DNA of 64,000 nt from Methylobacterium sp. UNC378MF (lineage in GTDB: Bacteria > Pseudomonadota > Alphaproteobacteria > Rhizobiales > Beijerinckiaceae): contig NZ_FMWU01000024.1 of NCBI RefSeq assembly GCF_900103195.1, forward strand, positions 30,674 to 94,673, given 5' to 3'. This document shows positions 53,389-62,439 of the stretch, in pieces (the stretch's first letter is position 1; each line of letters begins with the position of its first letter). Under the pieces are notes generated by a model. That model was given only the letters and a program-made list of their open reading frames with translations, had not been told where the DNA came from and searched no databases. The position numbers and the translations under genes are program-made.

Positions 53389-55393
53389 CCAACGGTTCCT
53401 TCGGCGGCCGCGGCATGTCGGGCTGGGACATGCCGGGCCGCGGCTTGAGAGGCACGCTCTGGGCCGTATTCCTCGCCTGCGCCTCGGCTTTTGTCTCGAA
53501 GACATGGGGAGCCAGGTCGCGGCTCGCCAACGAGGCGCCGAGTTTCAATCGCAAGAACGCGCTCGTGGTATACCGGGACGCGGTCTCGTAATAGCGGTTT
53601 TCGAGATAGGCGATCGCCGAGAAGTAGGCGTCGCTCACCGTCGGGTCGATCTCGAACCCGTCGTAGTTGGCGATCAGGTGGACCTTGCGGCCGATCTCCT
53701 GGCAGGCGCGCTCGTATTCGCGGCGCACCAGCTCGACGTCGTCGATGGTCCGGACCTGGAAACCTTCGAGGTTCGAGAACAGGATGTTGCGCTCCGGGTC
53801 GTAGCTGATCCGCTCCGACAGCGAGAGGCCCAGCAGCCAGGGCTCCAGCGCCATCACCGACTCGCGGAACAGGCGCGGATCCATCGGCTGCGGGTCTTGC
53901 ACGATCGGCGTGAAGCCCATCTGGCCCAGGATGTCGCGCGCGATGTCGATCCCCGGCGCGACCTCGACCAGCTCCATGCCGGCCCGGGTCCGGCGGAACA
54001 CGCAGCGCTCGGTCACGTAGAGCACCGGCTGGCCGCGCTCGGCCGCGTAGGACCCGGAGAAGGTCACCTGCTCCACGGCGGCGATGAATTTTCGCGAGCG
54101 GCCCTCGCTGAGGATCCGGATGCCGCCGTCTTCCACCGCCACCTTGAGGCCGTCGGCCGTGAAGGTGCCGGCGAAGACGAGGCTCTTGGCGTTCTGCGAG
54201 ATGTTGATGAACCCGCCCGCACCCGCGAGCTTCTTGCCGAAGCGGCTGACGTTGACGTTGCCCTCGGCGTCGCACTGGGCGAGGCCCAGGCAGGCGAGGT
54301 CGAGGCCGCCGCCGTCGTAGAAGTCGAACTGCTGGTTCTGGTGCAGCACCGCGGCCGGGTTGAGGGCGGCGCCGAAATCGAGCCCGCCCTGCGGCAGGCC
54401 GCCGATCACGCCCGGCTCGGCAGTCAGCGTCAGGTATTTCAGCACCCGCTCCTCGGCGGCGACCGCCGCGACGCCCTCGGGCATGCCGATACCGAGATTG
54501 ACCACGCCGCCCGGCGGCAACTCGAAGGCGCAGCGCCGGGCGATGACCTTGCGGGTATCGAGCGCCATCGGGGCGATCCGGTCCAGCGGCACGCGCTGGC
54601 GGCCCGTGAAGGCGTGGTTGTAGGGCGTGCCGTAGGTCTGGCGGTGGTTCTCGGGCTGGCTGAGCACCACGCAATCGACCAGCACGCCCGGCACCTGCAC
54701 CTCGCGCGGGTTGAGCGAACCGGCCTCGGCCAGCCGCTCGACCTGGGCGATGACGAAGCCGCCGGAATTCTTCGCCGCCATGGCGGCGGCGAGGTTGTCG
54801 AGGGTGAGCGCCTCGCGCTCCATGGTGATGTTGCCGGCGGGATCGGCCGTGGTGCCGCGGATCAGCGCGACGTTGACCGGGAAGGCATTGTAGTGGAGCC
54901 AGGATTCGCCGCCGAGCTCGACCACGCTGACGAGGTCTTCCTGCGTGACGGCGTTGAGCTTGCCGCCCTCCAGCCGCGGGTCGACGAAGGTGCGCAGGCC
55001 CACCTTGGTGATGTGGCCGGGGGTATGGGCGGCGATCTCCCGGTAGAGGTGCGAGACCACGCCGAGCGGCAGGTTGTAGGCCTCGATCTCGCCCGCCACC
55101 GCCATGGCGCCGAGCTTCGGCACGAGCGCCCAGTGGCCGCCGACGACGCGGCGGACGAGGCCCGGGATCGCGAGGCGGTTGAGGCCGCGCTCCTTGCCGT
55201 CGCCGGGGGCGGCGGCGAACATCAGGCCGATCCCGTGCGGGCCGTTGCCGGCCTCGAAGCGACGGGCGAGTGCCAGGATCAGCTCGTCGGGCGTGCCGAT
55301 CCCGACGAAGCCCGACACCGCGACCATGTCGCCGTCCTGCAGGATGGCGACCGCCTCGTCGGCGCTGACGATCTTGTTCTTCAGGCTGCCCAT
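53381..55393 (-). CDS. Acyl-CoA:acetate/propionate CoA transferase (family I) with C-terminal extension
   Basis: The 670-residue protein has the two-domain family I CoA transferase fold: DMVAVSGFVGIGTPDELILA (N-terminal half), VNLGIGMPEGVAAVA and the catalytic Glu in LTAEPGVIGGLPQ. Propionate CoA transferases are usually 510-530 residues; this one carries an extra ~130-residue C-terminal domain ending with a Pro-rich tail (PRPGMSQPDMPRPPKEPLDA). Candidate substrates are short acyl or hydroxyacyl-CoAs with acetate; in the context a 4-hydroxybutyrate substrate is plausible but unproven. Confidence 0.87.
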   Translation of the reverse strand: MGSLKNKIVSADEAVAILQDGDMVAVSGFVGIGTPDELILALARRFEAGNGPHGIGLMFAAAPGDGKERGLNRLAIPGLVRRVVGGHWALVPKLGAMAVAGEIEAYNLPLGVVSHLYREIAAHTPGHITKVGLRTFVDPRLEGGKLNAVTQEDLVSVVELGGESWLHYNAFPVNVALIRGTTADPAGNITMEREALTLDNLAAAMAAKNSGGFVIAQVERLAEAGSLNPREVQVPGVLVDCVVLSQPENHRQTYGTPYNHAFTGRQRVPLDRIAPMALDTRKVIARRCAFELPPGGVVNLGIGMPEGVAAVAAEERVLKYLTLTAEPGVIGGLPQGGLDFGAALNPAAVLHQNQQFDFYDGGGLDLACLGLAQCDAEGNVNVSRFGKKLAGAGGFINISQNAKSLVFAGTFTADGLKVAVEDGGIRILSEGRSRKFIAAVEQVTFSGSYAAERGQPVLYVTERCVFRRTRAGMELVEVAPGIDIARDILGQMGFTPIVQDPQPMDPRLFRESVMALEPWLLGLSLSERISYDPERNILFSNLEGFQVRTIDDVELVRREYERACQEIGRKVHLIANYDGFEIDPTVSDAYFSAIAYLENRYYETASRYTTSAFLRLKLGASLASRDLAPHVFETKAEAQARNTAQSVPLKPRPGMSQPDMPRPPKEPLDA

Positions 55394-55481
55394 GGATTGG
55401 TCCTCGGCGGCCGGACCGCGCGCCTTTCCCTCCCCCGTCTCCGGGCTACGACATTCACACATCGCTGGCCGAGACGCGCTC

Positions 55482-55590
55482 TCCTCCCCCCTGCGGGGAG
55501 GAGTTGGAGGTGGGGGTGGTGCAGGATCGAGCGGTGCGGTGCCTCCTGCACCACCCCCACCCCTGACCCCTCCCCGCAAGGGGGAGGGGA
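55482..55590. repeat. Large inverted repeat (about 45-bp arms)
   Basis: The left arm (55482-55526) reads TCCTCCCCCCTGCGGGGAGG... and ends GTGGTGCAGGA; the right arm (55544-55590), reverse complemented, reads TCCCCTCCCCCTTGCGGGGA... and also ends GTGGTGCAGGA. A 17-nt loop lies between. Each arm has its own small hairpin. It lies between phaC and the CoA transferase gene. It is a typical non-coding intergenic repeat, and transcribed RNA would fold strongly. Confidence 0.8.
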
Positions 55591-55645
55591 AACGCGCTTA
55601 TTCCTCAAACGCGTGGGGTCCGGCAGAGATGCGGGAATCCGGTAG

Positions 55646-55665
55646 CCCTCCTCTGCAGAGGAGGG
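55646..55665. repeat. Perfect 20-bp palindrome
   Basis: CCCTCCTCTGCAGAGGAGGG, perfect inverted repeat with no loop, just after the phaC stop and before the larger repeat on the minus strand. Perhaps part of a terminator or repeat block. Confidence 0.6.
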
Positions 55666-55693
55666 GAGGGACGTCGCGCTTCGTGAGGACCGA

Positions 55694-56836
55694 TCAGCGA
55701 GCATTCGACCCCCGCTTGCCCAGCCAGTCGGCAATGCCGGAGCCCAGCAGCTTCTGTGCCTTGCCGCCGACGAACACGCCGACATGGCCGCCGGGCAGCC
55801 CCATCTCGGTGTAGTCGGTGGTGCCGATCTTATCTTTCAGCGCCTGCGAGGTGGCCGGCGGGATGATGTGGTCGTCCTGGGCGAAGACGTTCAGCACCGG
55901 GCAGGTGATGGCCTTCAGCTCCACCCGCCGGCCGCCGAGCTCGAAGGAACTCTGAACCAGCTTGTTGTCCTGATAGAGGTCCTTCAGCCACTGCTTGGCG
56001 GCCTCTCCGGGATGGTCCGGCCGGTCGGCGATCCACTTCTCCATGCGGAGGAAGTTCAGGAACTTCTTCTTGTCGTCGAGGGCGTCGAGCAGGTCGAGGT
56101 TGTACTTCGTCATGGTGCGCATCGGCGTCATCATCGAGAACACCGAGCCCATGAAGGCCCCGGGCAGAGACCCCTGCGCCTCGATCAGCCGGTCGACATC
56201 CTCGGGCGTGAGCGAGCGCGTCCAGACGTTGATGAAGCCGTGGCCGGCCCGGTTCTCCCGCGTGTCGGCGTGGAAGTCGATCGGCGTGATGGTCAGCACC
56301 ATCGCGTTGACGGTCTCGGGGTAGAGCGCCGCGTAGCAGGTGGTGAAGACACCGCCCTCGCAGATGCCGAGCAGGCTGATCTTTTCCCGACCGGCCGCCT
56401 CCTGGATGAAGGCGACGCACTCGGCCAGATAGCCGTCCACGTAATCGTCGATGGTGACGTAGCGGTCGGCCCGGCCCGGATTGCCCCAATCGACCACGTA
56501 GAGGTCGAGGCCGAGATTCAGGAGGTTGCGGACGAGCGAGCGGTCCTCCTGCAGGTCGGCCATCGTGTAGCGGCCGATCAGGCCGTACACGATCAGCACC
56601 GGCGGCAGACCCCTGCTCTCGGCGAGCGGCCGGTAGCGGTAGAGGCTGACCTTGTCCTGGCTCCAGACCAGATCCTTCGGCGTGGTGGCGATCTCGACAT
56701 CCGCGTCGCGGACCTCCGCGAACAGCTTGGCGCCGGCGCTGATGCGCTGGCCGAGCGTGCCGACCTCGGCCAGCATCTCGGCCGGGGTGAGGGCGAGCGG
56801 CGCGGCCGGCGCCTTCAGGCTCTCCTGATCAGCCAT
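55694..56836 (-). CDS. phaC: Class III polyhydroxyalkanoate synthase catalytic subunit
   Basis: The 380-residue protein has the alpha/beta hydrolase lipase-like box GICEGG with the catalytic Cys159, Asp in FAQDDHIIPP and His in GLPGGHVGVFVG. The length is typical for class III PhaC (about 360 residues), shorter than class I (about 590). Class III enzymes work as PhaC-PhaE complexes and accept short-chain hydroxyacyl-CoAs, including 4-hydroxybutyryl-CoA in some systems. Its start overlaps the phaE stop by 8 bp, so the pair is translationally coupled. Confidence 0.92.
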   Translation of the reverse strand: MADQESLKAPAAPLALTPAEMLAEVGTLGQRISAGAKLFAEVRDADVEIATTPKDLVWSQDKVSLYRYRPLAESRGLPPVLIVYGLIGRYTMADLQEDRSLVRNLLNLGLDLYVVDWGNPGRADRYVTIDDYVDGYLAECVAFIQEAAGREKISLLGICEGGVFTTCYAALYPETVNAMVLTITPIDFHADTRENRAGHGFINVWTRSLTPEDVDRLIEAQGSLPGAFMGSVFSMMTPMRTMTKYNLDLLDALDDKKKFLNFLRMEKWIADRPDHPGEAAKQWLKDLYQDNKLVQSSFELGGRRVELKAITCPVLNVFAQDDHIIPPATSQALKDKIGTTDYTEMGLPGGHVGVFVGGKAQKLLGSGIADWLGKRGSNAR

Positions 56837-57659
56837 GAGCGTCCTCCCCGGCCTGTGAACCGCCCGCCTTCGAGATCTTGCCGGCCTGCCGTCGCTCGCG
56901 GCGCAGCGCCCGGACCTCGCGGCGCAGCTCGGTCAGGCTCTTGTGGACGTCGTCGAGCTCGGCCCGGGTCGGCTGGCCGTAGAACTCGGACAGGAAGGCC
57001 GCGACGTCCTGCTGGGCGAGCCGGAGGTCGGTGGAGGCCCGCAGCACCGCCCGCTGCGAGGCCAGGAATTTCTCCGAGCGCTGGACCTCCAGAAGGACCG
57101 TGTTGGCGGTCTCGATCCAGCGGGTCATCATGTCCCGGGCGGAGGTGAAGCTCTCGCCCCGCTCGGCGCGGGCATTGGCCTCCTGGGCGAAGGTTCCGGC
57201 AGCCCGCGTCCAGGCTTCGAGCATCACGGCCTGATGCTCGCTCTGCGCCCGCCGCAGCGTCGTCCAGGCGGTGAACAGGGCCGCGTAGCGCCGCTCGGTC
57301 TGCCACAGGTCGGCGAGCTGTGGGCCCTCGGACATGCGGGTCAGCGCGGCGTCGAACTCGCCCGAGCCGCCGAGCCAGGCCTGCGGATCGAAGATCCGGG
57401 CGAGCACCGCGCCCGCGGTCGGGTCAGGCGCACCGGGGCCGCCCTGGAGCGATCGCGTCAATGTCTGCGAGAGGGCGCTGGCGGCGGTCCAGGCCTCGGT
57501 CAGCTTGGCTTGGGCGGCGGCGAGAGCCGCGAGGTCGCCCCCCGGGAAACTCGGCCAGCCGAAGCCGGGCGCGGCCTGCCCGGCGCCCGGGGTGAAGAAG
57601 CCCGCGCCGGCCCGGGTCCAGAACTCGCCCATGGCCCGGAACGCGTCGAACTGGTCCAT
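56829..57659 (-). CDS. phaE: Class III PHA synthase subunit PhaE
   Basis: The 276-residue protein has the helical PhaE layout: N-terminal FDAFRAMGEFWTRAG, an Ala-rich middle, and the C-terminal TLRRAQSEHQAVMLEAWTRA, FGQPT-like YGQPTRAELDDVHKSLTELR, and basic coiled tail. PhaE is essential for class III synthase activity. It directly precedes and overlaps phaC. The ATG at 57659 is chosen over an upstream frame to 57728. Confidence 0.85.
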   Translation of the reverse strand: MDQFDAFRAMGEFWTRAGAGFFTPGAGQAAPGFGWPSFPGGDLAALAAAQAKLTEAWTAASALSQTLTRSLQGGPGAPDPTAGAVLARIFDPQAWLGGSGEFDAALTRMSEGPQLADLWQTERRYAALFTAWTTLRRAQSEHQAVMLEAWTRAAGTFAQEANARAERGESFTSARDMMTRWIETANTVLLEVQRSEKFLASQRAVLRASTDLRLAQQDVAAFLSEFYGQPTRAELDDVHKSLTELRREVRALRRERRQAGKISKAGGSQAGEDAHG

Positions 57660-57702
57660 GCTGGCGTTTCTCCTCACAGCCCCGAGGCTGAAAACGTCGC
57701 CT

Positions 57703-57794
57703 CCGTCTTTGCGAGCGGAGCGAAGCAATCCAGCAGCGCCACGTTCGACAACCTCGCGCGACCCTGGGTCACTTCGCTGCGCTCGTGATGACGG
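57703..57794. repeat. Imperfect inverted repeat, GCGAAGCAATCCAG type
   Basis: The left arm contains TTTGCGAGCGGAGCGAAGCA (57703-57733); the right arm (57762-57794) contains CACTTCGCTGCGCTCG. It lies between phaE and the iron alcohol dehydrogenase gene. Related to the copy at 34288-34372. Confidence 0.6.
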
Positions 57795-57810
57795 AGCCGG
57801 CGACCCGTGT

Positions 57811-58986
57811 TCACGCCGCTGGCCGTGCCTCCCCGAGGGCCTCGGCGTAGATCTTGAAGGCGTCGTCGTAGGTGACCTCGCGCGGATTGTTCACGAGGAG
57901 CCGCGTCTGCTTCATCGCGTCGGCGGCCATGCGCTCCAGATCCTGCCGGGCGACCCCGACCTCGGCGAGCGAGGCCGGCACCTTGCAGTCGCGGCAGATC
58001 GCGTCGAGGCTGTCCACGAAGTGCTTGGCGGCCTCGGCCGGCGGCAGATCCGCCGCGGCGGGATCGAGGATCGGCGCCAGCTCGGCGTAGAGTGCCTCCG
58101 CGTGGGAGAGGTTGAAGCGCATCACCCCCATCAGCACGAGGGCGTTCGAGAGCCCGTGCGGCACGTGGAAGATCGCGCCGACCGGGTAGGCGAGCGCATG
58201 CACCGCCGCCACGGGGGCGTTGGCGAAGGCCATGCCGGCGAGCATCGAGCCGAGCAGCATGCCGGAGCGCGCCTCGAGGTTCTTGCCGTCCGTGCAGGCC
58301 GTGCGGATGTTGGCCGACAGCAGCGCCAGCGCCTGCTTGGCGAGCTGGTCGGAGATCGGGTTCTTCTTGTTCTTGCTGGTGAAGGCCTCGATGGCGTGGA
58401 CCATGGCGTCGATGCCGGTGGCGGCCGTCACGTGCGACGGCAGGCCGAGCGTCAGCTCCGGGTCGAGCACCGCCCAGTCGGGCAGGAGCTTCGGCGCGAC
58501 GACGCCCTTCTTCTCGGTGGTCGGCGTGGTGACGATCGAGATCGGCGTCACCTCGGAGCCGGTGCCGGCGGTGGTCGGCACGAGGATCAGCGGCAGGCGG
58601 TCGCCCTTGGCGAGGCCGACGCCGTAGATCGAATCCAGCGGCTCGTCCGACTTGGCGAGGTAGGCCACGAGCTTGGCGGTATCGAGCGCCGAGCCGCCGC
58701 CGATCGACAGGACGAGGTCGGTCCCGAGCTCCCGGGCGCGCTTCGCCGCCGCCTCGATCACCGTGGAGGGCGGGTCGGCGACGACATCCTCGTAGACGTC
58801 GAGGGTGACGCCGGCGTCCGCCAAAGCCGCCTCGGCGGCCTTGGTGAGGCCGGCGCTGCGCACGCCCTTGTCGGTGACCAGCAGGACGCGCTTCGCCCCG
58901 AAACTGCCGACGATCTCGGGCAGCTTCTTGGCGGCGCCGGCCTCGAACAGCACGTTCGGCGTGGTCTGAAAGGTGAACGGGTTCAT
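57811..58986 (-). CDS. Iron-containing (group III) alcohol dehydrogenase
   Basis: The 391-residue protein has the GGGSALDTAKL NAD-binding loop and the metal ligands Asp/His in GIDAMVHAIEAF and the two His in AVHALAYPVGAIFHVPHGLSNA. All four metal-site residues are present. Members of this subgroup reduce short aldehydes, including 4-hydroxybutyrate dehydrogenases that turn succinate semialdehyde into 4-hydroxybutyrate; substrate here is inferred from context. The gene is 43 bp after the TPP enzyme gene and 151 bp before phaE, with a repeat between. Confidence 0.9.
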   Translation of the reverse strand: MNPFTFQTTPNVLFEAGAAKKLPEIVGSFGAKRVLLVTDKGVRSAGLTKAAEAALADAGVTLDVYEDVVADPPSTVIEAAAKRARELGTDLVLSIGGGSALDTAKLVAYLAKSDEPLDSIYGVGLAKGDRLPLILVPTTAGTGSEVTPISIVTTPTTEKKGVVAPKLLPDWAVLDPELTLGLPSHVTAATGIDAMVHAIEAFTSKNKKNPISDQLAKQALALLSANIRTACTDGKNLEARSGMLLGSMLAGMAFANAPVAAVHALAYPVGAIFHVPHGLSNALVLMGVMRFNLSHAEALYAELAPILDPAAADLPPAEAAKHFVDSLDAICRDCKVPASLAEVGVARQDLERMAADAMKQTRLLVNNPREVTYDDAFKIYAEALGEARPAA

Positions 58987-59029
58987 CGCGCTTCCCTGTC
59001 TTGCAAGCCGAGTCTCTGCGAGGCCGGGG

Positions 59030-60682
59030 TCACTCGGCGGGCTCGAAATCCTTCACCTTGGCGCGCAGCTCGTCGACCAGCACGCGGGTGTTCTCGGAAT
59101 AGTCGATCGGCACCGCCACGAGGTGGACGCCGCCCGCCGCGAAGGCCCGGTCCAGCGTCGGCACGAGGTCGTTGACCGACTCGACGCGGTGGCCGGTGGC
59201 CCCGTAGGACTTGGCGTAGAGCACGAAGTCCGGGTTGTTGAAGGTCATGCCGTAATCGGCAAACTTGTCGACCGCCTGCTTCCAGCGGATCATCCCGTAG
59301 GCGGAATCGTCGAGCACCAGCACCACGAGGTTGAGCTTGAGCCGGACGGCGGTCTCCATCTCCTGGCTGTTCATCATGAAGCCGCCGTCGCCGCACACGG
59401 CCATCACGCGCCGCTTCGGGTAGAGCATCGCCGCCATCATGGCCGAGGGCAGGCCCGCGCCCATGGTGGCCAGCGCGTTGTCGAGGAGCAGCGTGTTGGC
59501 GACGTAGGTGCGGTAGTTCCGGGCGAACCAGATCTTGTACATCCCGTTGTCGAGGCAGACGATTCCGTCCTCGGGGATGACCCGGCGCACGTCGCGCACG
59601 AGGCGCTGCGGCGTCACCGGGAAGCGGTCCTCGCCGGCCCGGTCGCCGATATGGCTGAGGATGTGCTCGCGCAGGTGCAGCAGCGCGCCGGCGTTCGGCA
59701 GCTTGCCGTCGAGCTTGTCGGCCAGGAGCTTCAGCGTCGGCCCGAGGTCGCCGACCACCTCGGCGTCGGGGTAGTAGACCTGCTCGACATTGGCCGGCAT
59801 GTAGCTGATGTGCAGGACCTTCTGGTCGGCCTGGCCCATGAAGAAGGGCGGCTTCTCGATCGTGTCGTGTCCGATGGCGATGATCAGGTCGGCCTTGTCG
59901 ATCGCCTCGTGGACGTAGTCGCGCTCGGACAGAGCGGCGGTGCCCATGTAGAGGTCGGTCCCGCCCGCGACCGTGCCCTTGCCCATCTGGGTGGTGAAGA
60001 ACGGGATGCCGGTGCGCTGCACGAAGCCGCCGAGCTCGCCGGTGGCGCGGGGGCGGCTCGCGGCGGCGCCCAGCATGACCAGCGGGCGCTTGGCCCCGAG
60101 GATCATGGCGGCGGCGCGCTCGATCGCGGCCGGATGGGCGACCGGAATGTCGATCGGGTGGGAGGGGACGAGGTCGGCCTCGGCCTCCTCGGCGGCGATG
60201 TCCTCGGGAAGCTCCAGCAGCACCGGGCCGGGCCGCTCCTCGGTGGCGACCCGGAAGGCGTCGCGCACGATGGTGGGGATCGAGGAGGCGGAGACGATCT
60301 GCCGGGCCATCTTGGTGATCGGCTTCATCGACGAGATCACGTCGACGATCTGGAACTTCGCCTGGCGCGAGGTCAGGATGCCCTTCTGGCCGGTGATGAT
60401 GATCATCGGCATGGCGCCGAGATGCGCGTAGGCGGCCCCGGTGGAGAAGTTCAGCGCGCCCGGGCCGAGCGTCGAGAGGCAGACGCCCGGGCGGCCGGTG
60501 AGGCGGCCGTGGGTGGCGGCCATGAAGCTCGCCGCCTGCTCGTGACGGGTGAGGACCAGCTCGATCTTGGAGTTGCGCAGGGATTCGACGACGTCGAGGT
60601 TCTCCTCCCCGGGAATGCCGAAGATGCGGTCGACGCCCTCGTTCTCGAGCGCCGCGACGAGGAGATCTGAACCCTTGGGCAT
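59030..60682 (-). CDS. Thiamine-pyrophosphate enzyme of the acetolactate synthase large-subunit type
   Basis: The 550-residue protein has the three TPP-enzyme domains: the catalytic Glu in LTRHEQAASFMA, the middle domain, and the TPP-binding domain with CGDGGFMMNSQEMETAV and DDSAYGMIRWKQ. It looks like a catabolic AlsS-like or related decarboxylase: no separate small-subunit gene lies nearby. In Synechococcus a protein once annotated as acetolactate synthase proved to be a 2-oxoglutarate decarboxylase working with succinate semialdehyde dehydrogenase, which is also present here. So both acetolactate synthase and 2-oxoglutarate decarboxylase are possible. ATG at 60682. Confidence 0.85.
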   Translation of the reverse strand: MPKGSDLLVAALENEGVDRIFGIPGEENLDVVESLRNSKIELVLTRHEQAASFMAATHGRLTGRPGVCLSTLGPGALNFSTGAAYAHLGAMPMIIITGQKGILTSRQAKFQIVDVISSMKPITKMARQIVSASSIPTIVRDAFRVATEERPGPVLLELPEDIAAEEAEADLVPSHPIDIPVAHPAAIERAAAMILGAKRPLVMLGAAASRPRATGELGGFVQRTGIPFFTTQMGKGTVAGGTDLYMGTAALSERDYVHEAIDKADLIIAIGHDTIEKPPFFMGQADQKVLHISYMPANVEQVYYPDAEVVGDLGPTLKLLADKLDGKLPNAGALLHLREHILSHIGDRAGEDRFPVTPQRLVRDVRRVIPEDGIVCLDNGMYKIWFARNYRTYVANTLLLDNALATMGAGLPSAMMAAMLYPKRRVMAVCGDGGFMMNSQEMETAVRLKLNLVVLVLDDSAYGMIRWKQAVDKFADYGMTFNNPDFVLYAKSYGATGHRVESVNDLVPTLDRAFAAGGVHLVAVPIDYSENTRVLVDELRAKVKDFEPAE

Positions 60683-60945
60683 GCGAAGTCTCGCTGATGC
60701 AACGGCGTCCCGGAAGCGCCCCGAGCAGTTCCGGCCCTTCGATCGCGAGGCCGTGAACGGCACAGGACGAGGGATCACCCCCCGAATATTCGGTTCGTTA
60801 GAGGGCTCGCCTGTAGAGTGGTCAAGGGCCGTCCGGGCCCGAGAAGTCACAGAGCCGGCCGGATGCTAACGCGTGGAACTCTGCCCCGGCTCGGGGCGGA
60901 TGACAGTGCGGTCGAGCCCGTCTTGCATGCCACGTTGGGATATCG

Positions 60946-62430
60946 ATGGACCGCATCGGAAGCGACAAGACTGCGCCGGAGGACCGGGACACTGATGCTC
61001 CGGGCGTGGAAGCGGTGCTCGCGCCGGTCGCAGACTTTCCGCGGATCGACCTCCGCATGGGCGTCGAGGCCTGGGACAAGCGCCGCAGGGCCGGCAAGCG
61101 GCTGCGCGCCGAGGTGCCCCATGCGAGCCAGGCCACGCTGGCCTCCGATCCGGACCGGCCCGACCCGATCGCCCTGATCGAGGCCGCCCATAAGGGTCGC
61201 CAGCCGCACCTGATCCCGCTGCGGGTCGCCCGGATGGCGAGCTCGCCCTTCGCGTTCCTGCGCGGGGCCGCCCACGTCATGGCCTGGGACCTGTCGCGCG
61301 GCCCGCGCAGCGGCATCAACGTCGTGATGAACGGCGACGCGCACACCGACAATTTCGGCCTGTTCGGCACGCCCCAGCGCGACATCGTCCTCGACCTCAA
61401 CGATTTCGACGAGGTCACGATCGGCCCGTGGGAATGGGATCTGAAGCGGCTCGCCGCCGGGCTCGCGGTCGCCACCGCGGATGCGGGCGCACCGGCGAGC
61501 GAGCGGCGCGCCGCCGTCATGGAGGCGGTCTCCGCCTACCAGCACACGATGCGCCGCCTCGCGCCGCAGGGCTCCCTCGACGTCTGGTACCAGACCACGC
61601 GCGCCGACGCCCCGGACATGGCCGGGCTTCAGATGGACGCGGAGGCCCGGGCCGTGGTCCGGCGTGCTGTCGACAAGGCACGGCGGCGGAACAACCGCAG
61701 CCTCCTCGCCCAGGTGGCCGAGCGGCGCACCGACGGCAGCTGGCAATTGCAGACCGATCCGCCGATCCTGACGCCCGTGGACGAGGCGACCCGCGAGGGC
61801 GTCGTCACCGGCCTGGAGCGCTACGCCGAGACCCTGCCGCGCGAGCGGCGCTTCATGCTCGACCGCTACCATGTCGTCGATGTCGCCCACCGCGTCGTCG
61901 GTGTCGGCAGCGTCGGGACCCGGGCCTACCTGGCGCTGCTGTTCGGCAATTCCGACGCGGACGCGCTCTTCCTCCAGGTCAAGGAGGCGGTCCGCCCGGC
62001 GCACGCGCCGTACCTGCCGGGCGTGCCGGCCCCGTTCTCCGGGCACGAGGGCGAGCGGGTGATCTACGGCCAGCGCCTGCTCCAGGCGGTGGGCGACCCG
62101 CTGCTGGGCTGGACCAGCATCGCGGGCCGGCCGTTCTACGTGCGTCAGATGAAGAACCTGAAGGGCGCGATTCCGCTGGCGCGGATGTCCGGCGCGCCGC
62201 TTCTGACCTTCTCGTATGCCTATGGGACGCTGCTGGCCCGTGCCCATGCCCGAACCGGGGATGCGGCGGCGATCGCCGGCTATTGCGGCAGCGGCAAGCA
62301 CCACGACCTGAGCGGGGCGATCGCCGACTGGGCCGCCGCCTACGCGGAGCGCAATGCGGCCGACTTTGCCCTGTTCCGCGCGGCGATCGCGAGCGGCCGC
62401 CTGGAGGCCGCGGACGATCCCTGCCTGTGA
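60946..62430 (+). CDS. DUF2252 family protein
   Basis: The 494-residue protein has the DUF2252 core: FAFLRGAAHVMAWDLSRG, NGDAHTDNFGLFG, LDLNDFDEVTIGPWEWDLKR (kinase-like GDxHxxN and DxDF motifs), and RQMKNLKGAIPLARM near the end. The fold resembles phosphotransferase/aminoglycoside kinase-like proteins, but the function is not established. It is divergent from the TPP enzyme gene with a 263-bp gap, and convergent (9-bp gap) with the LysR gene. Confidence 0.85.
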   Translation: MDRIGSDKTAPEDRDTDAPGVEAVLAPVADFPRIDLRMGVEAWDKRRRAGKRLRAEVPHASQATLASDPDRPDPIALIEAAHKGRQPHLIPLRVARMASSPFAFLRGAAHVMAWDLSRGPRSGINVVMNGDAHTDNFGLFGTPQRDIVLDLNDFDEVTIGPWEWDLKRLAAGLAVATADAGAPASERRAAVMEAVSAYQHTMRRLAPQGSLDVWYQTTRADAPDMAGLQMDAEARAVVRRAVDKARRRNNRSLLAQVAERRTDGSWQLQTDPPILTPVDEATREGVVTGLERYAETLPRERRFMLDRYHVVDVAHRVVGVGSVGTRAYLALLFGNSDADALFLQVKEAVRPAHAPYLPGVPAPFSGHEGERVIYGQRLLQAVGDPLLGWTSIAGRPFYVRQMKNLKGAIPLARMSGAPLLTFSYAYGTLLARAHARTGDAAAIAGYCGSGKHHDLSGAIADWAAAYAERNAADFALFRAAIASGRLEAADDPCL

Positions 62431-62439
62431 GCGCGGGGC

